DNA from: Rhyzopertha dominica
Lineage: Eukaryota; Arthropoda; Insecta; Coleoptera; Bostrichidae
Direction of reading: 5' to 3'
DNA length: 64,000 nt
Assembly (NCBI GenBank): GCA_025024175.1
Contig: QCXZ01000041.1
Location: forward strand, 2,723,786-2,787,785
Shown here: positions 47,111-59,400 of the stretch, piece by piece
How the letters are laid out: each line of letters begins with the position of its first letter
Numbering within the stretch: position 1 is the stretch's first letter
Translations under genes and position numbers: made by a program
Notes under the pieces: generated by a model
The model's input: the letters and a program-made list of their open reading frames with translations, nothing else
Told to the model about the DNA's origin: nothing
The model's database searches: none

Positions 47111-47761
47111 ATCTTTTTTGTTTGAGTAGCTCCTAAAGATAAAGGAGGAAACAGTGTATGCGTACATAATCAAATCCGTATTTACAATTTAATGCCACTT
47201 AACGATCATAAATTGTTATATCTATTATTCGTTGCATACTTCTTTAACAGTGTAAGTCTTTGGGGTAATCTTCTAAAGAAATTCCCTCCGCAACTTCACC
47301 AAGTAAACAGTAGGCAATAAAGTACGTATCTGTCGTTTTGCATATTGACTCGAATTCTGAAAATGAAACTGCCGCGGCTGCCGGACGACGATAAGCGCCA
47401 AGTCTCGGGACTCCCAATCGATTAGCCTTATATATTCCTCTCATCGTACAGTTTGCATACGGGATTTGTCCCGACTATCTCGACAAACCGGCTTTTCCAT
47501 ATGTGTGCCCCAGCGATACATCAAAAATTAGTACGTCTGTTGACTCGGTTATATGTTGCATGCGCGAGGGCTTTTTTTGCCCCCAAGAAATGTCGCAACG
47601 GATAAAATTGCAAAACTGGAGGTAAGAAAAGCACTACAGCAACACTGAAATAGGGAATGCCGAAATTGTTTTAGGTATCTTGGTAGCAATGGATCATCAG
47701 TCGTTCTGTCAAAAATCTTGATACAATATCCTTCGATAAAATTAAAAATATAGTTGCAAGC
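47111..47761. other. Intergenic DNA
   Basis: No gene was recognised. A slightly GC-richer patch lies at 47260-47640. Confidence 0.35.
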
Positions 47762-49359
47762 AACAATCTACGAGACTCATTATACGAACAGCCAATTACC
47801 GCTCACAATGGTTTGCAAGTATTACCTGAAGCTGTCGTAAATAACAGATGGGTTCGGCACATTCCACTGTTTTGCAACGGAGTGAACCGTATCAAAAAAA
47901 ATTTTTTAGGCTTTTTTAGATTTTTTTCCTTACACATAAATCAATGAGCATTTTGGTATTGTTATTGGAATGTGATGGCCAGAAGCAACCTTTAGATAAA
48001 ATGGCACTGGAACTCCACGATCAACCATCTGGAGAATCCGAACCTTCAAAGAGGAAGATAAGATCCGACAAGGGCAGTTTTAAAAAATTTACTGCAACTC
48101 ACACGGATCTTATTAGAAGAAGCATTTATGAAATATACAAGAATAATGTTATTCCAACAATCGCCGTGTTTTGTATATAAAAAATTGAAAAATGATAATA
48201 TTATCGTCTGCTCCGAGCATACCCTGCAAAAGCATGTTAAAACCATTGGCTTTTCAATGAAAAGAGTGGAGAAGAAGCAATGCTTGATGGAAAGCCAGGT
48301 AATAAGAAAGTGAGATACGATTATTTAAAATCTATAGAAATGTATAGGCAGGAAAATCGTCCAATATTTTTCCTCGACGAAACATGGTACGATACCCATG
48401 ATACAATAAAAAAAAGGATGGGTTGATGACCCAGGAAAGTGCAACATCAATATTCCGGCGTCAAAAGAAAAGAATAATGATTCTACACGCAGGAGGTGAA
48501 AATTGTTTCGTTCCTGGAGCCCTATATCTTGGATGTAAAAGCTTAAGAGAAGCAAGCGCCGATTATCATTCTGATATGAATGCGGAAGTGTTTGAAAATT
48601 GGTTCAAAAACATTTTATTGCCCAAATTGCCACCAAACAGCGCCGTAGTAATCGACAGCGCTGTTTACCATTCGGAGCAACTAGATAAGCTAATAGGCAA
48701 CCATGCACGAGTTTTTAAGAAAAGAATATTTACATTTCGAAGAGGACTACACAAAAAAGCAATTATGGGAAGTGCTTGGCACAAAAAAAAATTCGAAGAA
48801 ATTTAAAATTGACATGCTCGCTTTTGAATGTGGACACACCTTTCTACGATTACCCCCATATGATTGCATTTACAACCCCATTGAAATGATATGGGGACAG
48901 TTGAAACAAAGAATTCAACGAGGGAACACCGGTGGAAAATTTAGCAATGAAATGCTGCTAAAAATTAGACACGTAGATGAAATAACAAGTGTCGATGCAT
49001 GGACAAATTCAGTGCGGCATGTACTGGACATTGAAAATCGATACAAAGCGAATCATGTACAAGAATTAATAATAGAAGTTAATCGTGATTTTACCAGTGA
49101 AAGTGATAATGAGTAATTTTTTTTTAGATTGTGACTCCTGTAATGTGCTTATTAACAAGCTTTAATGAACATAATCGATACCGTGTATAAATTTTATTGT
49201 ACACTATTGTAAATTTTTGCTAGCAAATGTAAATAATTCTCTACTTACTAATTTGTATGCTTTTATATTAAATTTGTATAAATTCATTATGACATGCAAA
49301 GGCTTTTATTTTATACATCGGAAAATTTAAACCCAATAATGTATCACATAAAAATAGAT
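47762..49359 (+). mobile_element. DDE-transposase DNA element, copy B (near full length)
   Basis: It shares its ends with copy A: the left end begins AGTTGCAAGCAACAATCTA and the right end is GTATCACATAAAAATAGAT. It encodes the transposase between 47944 and 49116 on the plus strand, so the two copies lie in opposite orientation about 28 kb apart. The right end might extend further: a TTTTATTGATT word lies beyond the end of both copies, displaced by about 60 bp in copy B. Limits are approximate. Confidence 0.75.
47944..49116 (+). pseudogene. DDE_3-type transposase, three catalytic residues visible, frameshifted
   Basis: N-terminal basic region at 47944-48120. FFLDETWYDTHDT places the first catalytic aspartate at 48376-48378. 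VVIDSAVYHS has the second at 48654-48656, and NPIEMIWGQLKQRI the glutamate at 48883-48885. The family cuts and joins DNA with a DDE triad (IS630/Tc1-mariner type). Disabling changes are a shift and stop near 48165-48178, one extra A in the A-run at about 48408-48415, and a roughly 16-base deletion near 48690 relative to copy A. In copy A the second motif is VMDNASYHS, which is the likely ancestral form. Confidence 0.8.
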
Positions 49360-50472
49360 CGTGAAACGCGCCAGTTAGCACCAGGTCTGGCTTAAATAAC
49401 ATTTGTTATAAAAGCCTCTATGTTTTATTGATTGCTAAATTATCACAACTAACAAATTTCAAAAATTTATAGTTGGAAAGTTAAAATTTTAGCCAACTAA
49501 ATTTTTTTGAATACAACGCATTTACATTACAAAGAACTTTGTCGGATGTATACTCATAGCAATTAAAAGAAAACCGTTTTAAAACTTAAAATGAATAACT
49601 ATTTATTTGAAAACAGTAAAAGTGTAGAATTCTGAAAAAGGAAAAAATAATAAAAAATTCTTATAAAGCTTAATTACAAAACTGAAACTGATCTTAATGT
49701 TATCTGTTACCGGCGTTTTCAACAGTGTTGAACCTAAAATATTTTAAGCAATTGAACATAGGATCGTACATATTAAAAAAATATACTGTAGAACTAGTAG
49801 AGTAGGTAGTAGAACACAACACAATCACAGTAGTTCGTTGTACGATTGGTACATGGTATGAGACAAGGGGGAAATTAAAAATATCTGTTTAATTTCGTAT
49901 TTTACAAAATAATCGTAGAAAACAAGTTACAAATGTTTTACAAAATACATTACTATTGGGAACACTCCTCGTATACTTAATTCATTTTAAATCAGATAAA
50001 CATGCTGTTAGCAACATCTGTAAAAAAAATTCGCAACTATTCCATAGCACAATGTGGTATTACAGGTTTCTAGGAGGTAGCTCTTGTTATAGTGTCTCTT
50101 TTCACCGATAGAGGGGCGTCGTTGGTAATGAAGATTTTTTTCTTGCAGTCGTCAAACATCATCTGATATCTGTCAAAAGTTTCTCAATCCTGTGTCAAAA
50201 CAAAATAAATAATATTGTCAACGAACAAACGGGATTTATTTTTATTGTCACATCTGACTACGAGTAAACTGTATCAAATTGACATCAGGTTCAACAGTAA
50301 CTCATTGTTCTGAAATGGTTTAACGACCAATGACATGTAAAGTTCATGAAATCGTAACGTGCATTTAGCTAATCAAATTTTATTTATACTTCTTTGTTCG
50401 CTTGGGAATATCGTGACTATGAGTAATACGTGGTAACAAAGTGGATTGTTGAAGTAAACACCAAATTGCGTA
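49360..50472. other. Intergenic DNA and presumptive TBC1D15 promoter
   Basis: AT-rich up to about 50200 with no recognised gene. The last 250 bases before the TBC1D15 start are the presumptive promoter and 5' leader; no TATA box was identified. Confidence 0.35.
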
Positions 50473-53400
50473 ATGGAGGAAAACATTGAAGATGTAATGG
50501 AGTTGTTCACTCAGAACGGAGTATTGCTGAAGTCAGCACCGGCAGCATACTTCACTTTCCTGAACACAACGGGCATCATCTCAATAACAGAGTATCTGAA
50601 CTCTAACCGAAAACGATGTGTCGAATGGAAACCAAACGACATCATCGTGGACACGGACACACAAGATCAGGAGTGGGATGTCGTCAATGTGGTGGAACGC
50701 AGGAGCCGCACGCTGAGTGAGAGCGTTCCTCCAGATTCGGCTACTCGTTCCAAGTACCTGCGCATCAGTTTCTCAGATATCAGGAGCTTCAAAGTTAACA
50801 GGAGCGGTACTAAGTTGACGTTCTTCGATGGAAAATCCGATGCCCTGGGAGCATTCTTCTTTCAAAACGCGACTTGTGACAGTTTGGTGTTGATGTTGAA
50901 GAATCTACTTCGAACGGTGCCGGCAAAGAGAGACAAACATCTGTTCATCATCATCGACGACAACATCGAATCACAACGGTTGGACAGATCGTTTGCGGAA
51001 CTCAATTTATTCCAGGAGGAACCGTACCACATCTGGAAGTTCCTGAAGAACTTCCAGGAGAGCCCGTACGCAGCAAGCATGGAGGCGTTTGCGAAAATGT
51101 CGGACATCGGTAATTATGCTTGGGCCTATTATTTCACTCTTCTTCGCATAGGTAGAGATTTTATTTTTGTCATGAAAGTAATCTGTTTGCAGTGACCTTG
51201 ATAACACTGAATCATGCTGGGATTCAAGCTGCTTATTTTAACTGAAATGTAGATAAGTAGTGGTAGCATAATTGAAGTTCTAATTTTAGATAATGGTTTT
51301 GGTTATGAAATATTTCTGTATAGGAAACATTTGTTTTTTACTCGGTTTGGCCATTAATGCTGATAACATTTGATCTTGCTTATTCTCTGGTCTCAAAGTT
51401 ATTTTTTTATAGTCCCAGTGTTTTTCGACTATTTTCACTGGACATAAAATTGTTATTATCCATTTTGTTGGAAAGTTCAAATTTTTGCTATGAAACTTTA
51501 GTCTTATAGCTGGGATCTTGGAGAGAGAAATCTGAGATGAGAATAGAAAGAGAACCAATAATTTTTGTACAAAACGGCACCACTCAATAATTACAGCACT
51601 GATAAATTTGAAAATGGTCTTGTTTGAAATCTGATGATTGGCATTTTTACATAAACTATTTTGTATGTTCTATTACTAAAAAATAGTAAAAGTATAGCGT
51701 AAGAATAATCTGAAAATAGACCTGTAGTTAATTAAAAATTATCACAGGAAAAAATAAATAAATATGTACTTATTTTTTCTCTATCCAAGATCGCATGTCA
51801 AAATTTTGTTTCTTACTGTGACTGAGCATGAAGATAAAATATTTCAAATATCATTTGCTTTATCTGACTAAATCTTTCACTTCGCAGTATTAAAAGGTCA
51901 TGAACAGCGTGAAATAGATGAAGACGTTAAAGATTTGCTTAACAAGAGTGTAACTGAATTCGACAATACCACAACAATAAATTCACAAGACGAGTATGAA
52001 GTTGTGCAGACAGTTCCAAAATTACCCGAAAGGAAAAACTTTCCGAGAGGACGGCCTATCACACATGAGCAATGGAAAGCCCTTCAAGATGGCGAAGGCA
52101 AAATTGAAGATGCAGAATCCATCAAGCTGGTTATATTCAGAGGGGTATGTATCTCTTCATTAGTTGTTTTCCATTTTCTTTGCTTGCTTTTTGCTAGCGA
52201 GCTCGTGTTTATTTACACATTCTTAAATTTTGCTTTATTTCTTGGTAATTAATTGTCACATATTTTATCATTTGGTAAAGTATCAAATGATGCATCTTTT
52301 GGTATGACTGTTAACTATATAATATGACACGAAACTTTTTCTTTGAACTACCTAAATTTCCTGGAAACTAAAGTTTAAAATAATTAGGGAATAACACCGT
52401 CTTTACGCCAAGAAATCTGGAAATACCTGCTCGACTACTACCCATGGGACAGCACACAAGCCCAAAGACAGCAGCTGCGGCTACGGAAACGGGAAGAATA
52501 CTTCTCGATGAAGCTGCAGTGGAAGAGCATGACGAAGATACAAGAAGATAATTTTGCAGACTACCGGGAGAGGAAAAGCTTGATAGAAAAGGATGTGAAC
52601 AGGACCGATCGAACGATGGACTTCTACGCCGGGGACAACAACACCAATTTACAGCTGCTGAACGACATTCTTATGACCTACGTGATGTACAATTTTGACC
52701 TGGGCTACGTCCAGGGCATGAGTGATCTGTTGTCGCCCATTTTGTTCCTGTTGAGAGATGAGGTTGATTCGTTCTGGTGCTTTGTTGGATTTATGAATAA
52801 AGTGGTAAGTTTTTAAGTAAGCTGGTATTTTTTTGTAAATAGATATGTTGGATAGGAAATCGAGTATCATTTTAGTGCCCTGCCGGATCTCTAGATTTAA
52901 CATTTTTACTATCATTAACATTCTTACTCAATTAGCTGACTTTACACACTTGTTAACCAATCATTTTTATTGTCCAAACGTTTGGAAACTATTTATAAAG
53001 CATAATCTGTTAAGAAATTGGAATTGAAATTTCTTGCAGGTTTCAAACTTCGACATGGACCAATCAGGTATGAAGGAACAGCTGGAGAACCTGCACACGT
53101 TACTGGCATTCGCAGAACCCGACTTAGCCAGCTACTTAGACAGACACGATTCAGGAAACATGTTCTTTTGTTTCCGCTGGCTTCTCGTTTGGTTCAAGCG
53201 AGAACTGAGCCAAGAAGACGTCATGCGTTTATGGGAGATCATGTGGACGGGTCTGCCATGCCAGAACTTCCACCTTCTCTTCTCCGTGGCCATATTAGAG
53301 ACGGAGAAGCACGCCCTGATGGAAAACAACTATGGCTTTACGGAGATCCTGAAGCACATAAACGACCTGTGCGGCAACATCGACCTATCCGCCATGCTGA

Positions 53401-53633
53401 ACAAAGCCGAGGGTTTGTACCACCAAATCGTCGAGGCTGAACATTTGACCAATGATGTTAGGTTGATACTGGGGCTGCCGATTGTCGCCAACGTGAATTC
53501 GCTGGAATGCAGTAGCGATATGTCGCCCTTGGATTTGAGCAATGGCTCCAGCAATGAACAGCAATTGGACGCCGTCACTGTTGGTACCGATGAAGTTTGT
53601 TACGAACGAGCGATTAGCAATAGCTATTTGTAG
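50473..53633 (+). CDS. TBC1D15: TBC1 domain family member 15/17-like Rab GTPase-activating protein, four coding exons
   Basis: Coding exons are 50473-51109, 51888-52144, 52388-52804 and 53040-53633, all with GT donors and AG acceptors and consistent phases, giving 634 residues. Residues 1 to about 200 are the N-terminal DUF3548-type region; the TBC domain spans roughly 300-560. It shows FRGGITPSLRQEIWKYLL, then LIEKDVNRTDR with the arginine finger at R370, then YVQGMSDLLSP with the glutamine finger at Q407. CFRWLLVWFKRE and LWEIMWTGLPCQNFHLL follow. Both catalytic fingers are present, so GAP activity is expected. Family members act on Rab7 and, via Fis1, at mitochondria-lysosome contacts. Length is close to the human protein's. 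A non-canonical ATTAAA at 54111-54116 may serve as poly(A) signal. The gene converges on SAP18, 678 bp away. Confidence 0.95.
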
Positions 53634-54270
53634 TCTTGTTGAGGACGGAGCGGGCCTGGAAGTATTGTTGGTTGTTTTTATAAGGTAAGTTCTGAATATA
53701 TTACACCATTATGTCACAAAAAACTATCAACTTTTGCTCATTTTAGTGTCTGTGTCCAAATGATTAATTCAACTATTCACATATTATTTCTTGTAGAGAA
53801 CATTTTTTAATCACCAGAATTTGTTGCTTCAACTATTTATGCAACTTACCAACTTTACTTTGCGGCCTTTAGGGTTACTTTTCGCCCTACTTAATTGCTA
53901 AAATTGTTTTTCAACTTGTTTTAAATGCTGTTGCAATTTGTTTTATAGGTAAAACCAAAATATTACAAGTTTTGTAGGTTTTAACTTTTTTTGTTCATTT
54001 CTTTTATAAATGTCAATTACTAATGTTATTGTACAACAACTTTAAAATGTAAGATTTATATCTGAATTGTTGCTGATAAAATATATCTTAAAAAATTACT
54101 TGTGTATTTTATTAAACTGGGGGAAGATTTTTGAATTCATCTACTTCAGAGTTACAGTATTTGTGATAAATACGTTGCAGTATCATTTCTATAAATTAAG
54201 GATATTTTTGAAGAGGAAGAAATATCTAATTTGCAAGATTTAATCATTTAAATATTCAATAATTCAGGTC

Positions 54271-54276
54271 TTTATT
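54271..54276 (-). terminator. SAP18 polyadenylation signal
   Basis: AATAAA on the minus strand, 35 bases after the SAP18 stop codon. This is a plausible canonical signal for a short 3' UTR. Confidence 0.55.
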
Positions 54277-54311
54277 CTTACAAACACTAGATTACAAGTC
54301 AAACTTACAGC

Positions 54312-54844
54312 CTAATATGGTCTTTGCCTATGATTATTGTAATTCTGATTGTAGTTCTTTCTCGAAGAATTCCAATTATCTGGAGGGGTGATAACGATTT
54401 CCATATAGTCCCCGATCGAAAACCTAGCCTGAGTCAAGGTCTTCATATCGTCGGGTCCCTTTTGTCCGGTAGTCGTAGATCCAATTTCTCTCATCCTATA
54501 TATAGGTGCTCTGGCGTCGGGATAGACCAACGCGAAACTGAACTTCGTACCTTTACGCCTGGCTTCAGGGTTGACTTCTTTTACTAGTAACGCCAGCTCG
54601 TTCAGAGTCGCATCTTTCCATGTGTATATCTGCAGCTCGTTTTGGGGCACGTTTCCTTTGTTGTAATCCGTAATTTTGAAATGATGACCGGTGGATACGA
54701 AAACCCTCAATAGAAATGGACAAACCTGCAGAGCACAAGGGATATAACATGAGCTCTAAATACTAAACTACAACATTCAATAACCTTTTGTCGATCTACA
54801 GAATCTTCCTTTTTATCTTCTATGATTAATTCGACTCCGGCCAT
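54312..54844 (-). CDS. SAP18: SAP18, Sin3-associated polypeptide of 18 kDa, two coding exons
   Basis: Exons on the minus strand are 54844-54785 (20 codons) and 54725-54312 (137 codons plus stop), joined as DRQK|VCPFLLRVF across a GT/AG intron of 59 bases. The 157-residue product matches the family's length of about 150. LLRVFVSTGHHF starts the ubiquitin-like fold. Downstream are GNVPQNELQIYTWKDATLNE, VKEVNPEARRKGTKFSFA, then REIGSTTTGQKGPDD, RFSIGDYMEIVITPP and a C-terminal RPY. SAP18 is a subunit of the Sin3-HDAC corepressor and of the ASAP/exon-junction complex; the fly homologue is Bin1. The in-frame codons upstream to 54904 do not fit the family, so the ATG at 54844 is preferred. It is nearly 1.2 kb from the satellite array. 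Confidence 0.95.
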
Positions 54845-55501
54845 GATATTTCTCCCTAATAATCCTTCCTTAAATAAAATTTTCAATGTTAACACAGCTT
54901 CCAAGAACTTTCGTAAACAATGAATGACAGTTCATGACAGATAGCGTCTTCTGTCAGTTGTCATCTGTCACGCTTCGACGGTAGCGCTACCCTATTCATC
55001 GTGTCGATTTCAATAACTACGTAGGCAAAAACTTGAAATAGTAAGCAATAGATGTCAGCTAAACAGAAATTATATTTTTATTTCCAACTGAACTAGAAGA
55101 ATTCTTAATACCAACATATTTATTAGACTATTTGGCACAGAGATAGTATCATTACAAATACAAAAAAAGCCGTAGAGTACCGACACTAACTAAGTAAACC
55201 CCTTTCTAACTACACAATTCCAAACTTCTTGGCACATTACCGATCTTTTAAACAGAATATTTTTATTAGTAGAAAAGTAAAACAATTTTGTTTTGTAATT
55301 TACAGAGACAATGTGCTTTTAATTTTGTGCCGTGGCATTTACTTTTACGTTTGATATGTATATTACAATGTTTTTTTCTCGTCTATATTAGTATCTAAAT
55401 CGATAGATAGATATGTCTGGACATTTCCCTGAATGCAATTCATGTATGAAATAGTACTTGTGTGAAGTTAACAATAAACATTGTGTGATGGTTTCAAGCA
55501 A
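54845..55501. other. Intergenic DNA beyond SAP18
   Basis: The SAP18 promoter presumably lies in the first few hundred bases; no core element is certain. A minus-strand AATAAA near 55262-55268 could belong to the candidate exon described at 55502-55620. No other gene was recognised. Confidence 0.35.
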
Positions 55502-55620
55502 CTAACCCGTACCTAAATTAATCGTTCGATGTTTGACGGGGGAGTTGGTTTTCCAGAGCCCGAGCGCGGTCAAGTCGCACTGAATTTTGGTGGAGGCGCC
55601 GGGTTTTCTAACTTTCACGA
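55502..55620 (-). other. Possible terminal coding exon of an unrecognised gene
   Basis: On the minus strand about 38 codons are open from roughly 55620, reading VKVRKPGASTKIQCDL then LGLWKTNSPVKHRTINLGTG, and stop at TAG (55502-55504). The GC content and codon mix differ sharply from the flanks and look exonic. A weak AG acceptor would be CTCTAAAG near 55626, and a downstream AATAAA lies near 55265. I do not recognise the family, and no upstream exon could be assigned. A plus-strand frame also crosses this region. Confidence 0.3.
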
Positions 55621-56005
55621 TGGTTCCGCTTTAGAGCTCAACAACTCTACACACACATGTAAATCACTTTAGTTCGACATAAAAATTAGTGTTACGATAA
55701 TATTTCTGTGTAGGTTGTTTCTGCAGGGAGGAGCCATATCCGAAGGAAGACAGAGCCGAAACGTGTGTGTCTCCTCCAGCTGTTTCAATTACAAGGGCAC
55801 ACATCACAAGTTGCACCATACAGACAAAGGCGACAACCAGGCTGCCAGCGATCAACCCAGATCAACCACACGGGGTCTAAATAAGCATGAGGGGTGTCGT
55901 GCTTCGTAAAAAAACGGTTCTTTTCAGAACCACAAATCGCATCCAGCGATAAAGCTTTCGTTACAAGTGTTTATCTCCGTGTGTATTTAATATTTTTAAT
56001 TGCAG
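55621..56005. other. Transition DNA between unique sequence and satellite
   Basis: No gene was firmly recognised. A minus-strand frame ending at 55664 has a hydrophobic start (VVAFVCMVQLVMCALVI) but no ATG at its beginning, and a stop codon precedes it. Confidence 0.3.
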
Positions 56006-56481
56006 GTTCTAAAAATTTGGTTAGAAATGAGCTTTTACGTCAGGCGGCCTAATTTTCGCCACTTTTCGAGCGAAGCGTTATAGCTTCCGACCAACTGAGA
56101 CCATTCCCGAATTCAGCATGTCCAAATTAATAAATAAATAAGCTTGAATTCAGCTGAATCGGAGGTGTAAAAATTTTAAGGTCCAAAAAGCCTTTGCTTT
56201 TTTGCATCTTTCGGTGAAAATTATTTTTTGCTCAAAATCGGCATACTGATGTATCTTGAGCCCCAGATTCCAAAAATGCAGTCAGAAATGAGCTAGGACG
56301 TCCGGAAATTCATTTTTCGCAAATTGACCCTTCTACTCTAGGTCACTTTTCAGACGAACCGTTGCAGCTAGAGACCAACTGACACCACTCCGAAATAAAG
56401 CATGTTCACATTAGTAAATGAACATAAAATTAGCGTAATTGGAGACCATCAAGTTTCGAGGTGAAAAAACAACGAAGGGGT
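56006..56481 (-). repeat. Satellite, reversed and diverged edge monomers
   Basis: Words from the main array occur here in reverse complement, for example ATCGGCATACTGATGTAT, AGAAATGAGCTAGGACGTCC and GTCACTTTTCAGACGAACCG. About 1.6 monomers are present. The inner one (about 56187-56481) is close to the main array, and the outer one (56006-56187) is much more diverged. This is the usual decay pattern at a satellite edge, but in inverted orientation. Confidence 0.85.
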
Positions 56482-59400
56482 ACCCCTTTGTTGCTTTTTC
56501 ACATTGAAACCTGATGGTCTCCGATTACGCTAATTTTATGTTCATTTACTAATGTGGACCTGCTGCATTTCGGAGTGGTGTCAGTTTTTCTCTAGCTGCA
56601 ACGGTTCGTCTGAAAAGTGACCTAGAGTAGAACTTTCAATTTACGAAAAATTAATTTCCCGACGTCCTAGCTCATTTCTGAATGCATTTTTGGAATCAGC
56701 AGCTCCAAATACATCAGTATGCCGATTTTGAGCCAAAAATAATTTTCACCGAAAACTGCAAAAGAGCGAAGGCTAACCCCCTTTGTTGTTTTTTCACATT
56801 GAAACTTGATGGTCTCCGATTACGCTAATTTTATGTTCTTTTACTAATGTGGACCTGCTGCATTTCGGAGTGGTGTCAGTTTTTCTCTAGCTGCAACGGT
56901 TCGTCTGAAAAGTGACCTAGAGTAGAACTTTCAATTTACGAAAAATTAAATTCCCGACGTCCTANCNCATTTCTGAATGCATTTTTGGAATCAGCAGCTC
57001 AAAATACATCAGTATGCCGATTTTGAGCCAAAAATAATTTTCACCGAAAACTGCAAAAGAGCAAAGGCTAACCCCTTTGTTGTTTTTTCACATTGAAAAT
57101 TGATGGTCTCCGATTACGCTAATTTTATGTTCATTTACTAATGTGGACCTGCTGCATTTCGGAGTGGTGTCAGTTTTTCTCTAGCTGCAACGGTTCGTCT
57201 GAAAAGTGACCTAGAGTAGAACTTTCAATTTACGAAAAATTAAATTCCCGACGTCCTAGCTCATTTCTGAATGCATTTATGGAATCAGCAGCTCAAAATA
57301 CATCAGTATGCCGATTTTGAGCCAAAAATAATTTTCACCGAAAACTGCAAAAGAACAAAGGCTAACCCCTTTGTTGTTTTTTTTTTCACATTGAAACTTG
57401 ATGGTCTCCTATTACGCTAGTTTTATGTTCATTTACTAATGTGGACCTGCTGCATTTCGGAGTGGTGTCAGTTTTTCTCTAGCTGCAACGGTTCGTCTGA
57501 AAAGTGACCTAGAGTAGAACTTTCAATTTACGAAAAATTAAATTCCCGACGTCCTAGCTCATTTCTGAATGCATTTTTAAAATCAGCAGCTCAAAATACA
57601 TCAGTATGCCGATTTTGAGCCAAAAATAATTTTCACCGAAAACTGCAAAAGAGCAAAGGCTAACCCCTTTGTTGTTTTTTCACATTGAAAATTGATGGTC
57701 TCCGATTACGCTAATTTTATGTTCATTTACTAATGTGGACCTGCTGCATTTCGGAGTGGTATCTGTTTTTCTCTAGCTTCAACGGTTCGTCTGAAAAGTG
57801 ACCTAGAGTAGAACTTTCAATTTACGAAAAATTAGTTTCCCGACGTCCTAGCTCATTTCTGAATGCATTTTTTGAATCAGCAGCTCAAAATACATCAGTA
57901 TGCCGATTTTGAGCCATAAATAATTTTCACCGAAAACGGCAAAATAGCAAAGGCTAACCCCTTTGTTGTTTTTTCACATTGAAAATTGGTGGTCTCCGAT
58001 TACGCTAATTTTATGTTCATTTACTAATGTGGACCTGCTGCATTTCGGAGTGGTGTCAGTTTTCCTCTAGCTGCAACGGTTCGTCTGAAAAGTGACCTAG
58101 AGTAGAACTATCAATTTACGAAAAATTAATTTCCCGACGTCCTAGCTCATTTCTGAATGCATTTTTGGAATCAGCAGCTCAAAATACATCAGTATGCCGA
58201 TTTTGCGCCAAAAATAATTTTCACCGAAAACTGCAAAAAAGCAAAGGCTAACTAACCCCTTTGTTGTTTTTTCACATTGAAAATTGATGGTCTCCGATTA
58301 CGCTAATTTTATGTTCATTTACTAATGTGGACCTGCTGCATTTCGGAGTGGTGTCAGTTTTTCTCTAGCTGCAATGGTTCGTCTGAAAAGTGACCTAGAG
58401 TAGAACTTTCAATTTACGAAAAATTAAATTCCCGACGTCCCAGCTCATTTCTGAATGCATTTTTGGAATCAGCAGTTCAAAATACATCAGTATGCCGATT
58501 TTGAGCCAAAAATAATTTTCACCGAAAACGGCAAAATAGCAAAGGCTAACCCCTTTGTTGTTTTTTCACGTTGAAAATTGATGGTCTCCGATTAAGCTAA
58601 TTTTATGTTCATTTACTAATGTGGACCTGCTGCATTTCGGAGTGGTGTCAGTTTTTCTCTAGCTGCAACGGTTCGTCTGAAAAGTGACCTAGAGTAGAAC
58701 TTTCAATTTACGAAAAATTAAATTCCCGGCGTCCCAGCTCATTTCTGAGTGCATTTTTGGAATCAGCAGCTCAAAATACATCAGTATGCCGATTTTGAGC
58801 CAAAAATAATTTTCACCGAAAACGGCAAAATAGCAAAGGCTAACCCCTTTGTTGTTTTTTCACGTTGAAAATTGATGGTCTCCGATTAAGCTAATTTTAT
58901 GTTCATTTACTAATGTGGACCTGCTGCATTTCGGAGTGGTGTCAGTTTTTCTCTAGCTGCAACGGTTCGTCTGAAAAGTGACCTAGAGTAGAACTTTCAA
59001 TTTACAAAAAATTAAATTCCCGACGTCCTAGCTCATTTCTGAATGCATTTTTGGAATCAGCAGCTCAAAATACATCAGTATGCCGATTTTGAGCCAAAAA
59101 TAATTTTCACCGAAAACTGCGAAATAGCAAAGGCTAACCCCTTTGTTGTTTTTTCACATTGAAAATTGATGGTCTCCGATTACGCTAATTTTATGTTCAT
59201 TTACTAATGTGGACCTGCTGCATTTCGGAGTGGTGTCAGTTTTTCTCTAGCTGCAACGGTTCGTCTGAAAAGTGACCTAGAGTAGAACTTTCAATTTACG
59301 AAAAACTAAATTCCCGACGTCCTAGCTCATTTCTGAATGCATTTTTTGAATCAGCAGCTCAAAATACATCAGTATGCCGATTTTGAGCCAAAAATAATTT

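Noticed and set aside
53018..53440. 140-codon frame in TBC1D15 exon 4
   Set aside because: It is a shifted-frame shadow of the exon that encodes the conserved TBC domain in the frame starting at 53040.
54707..54904. Longer N-terminus for SAP18 from 54904
   Set aside because: The extra codons do not resemble the family, and reading through the 59-base intron would break the conserved DRQK to CPFLLRVF join.
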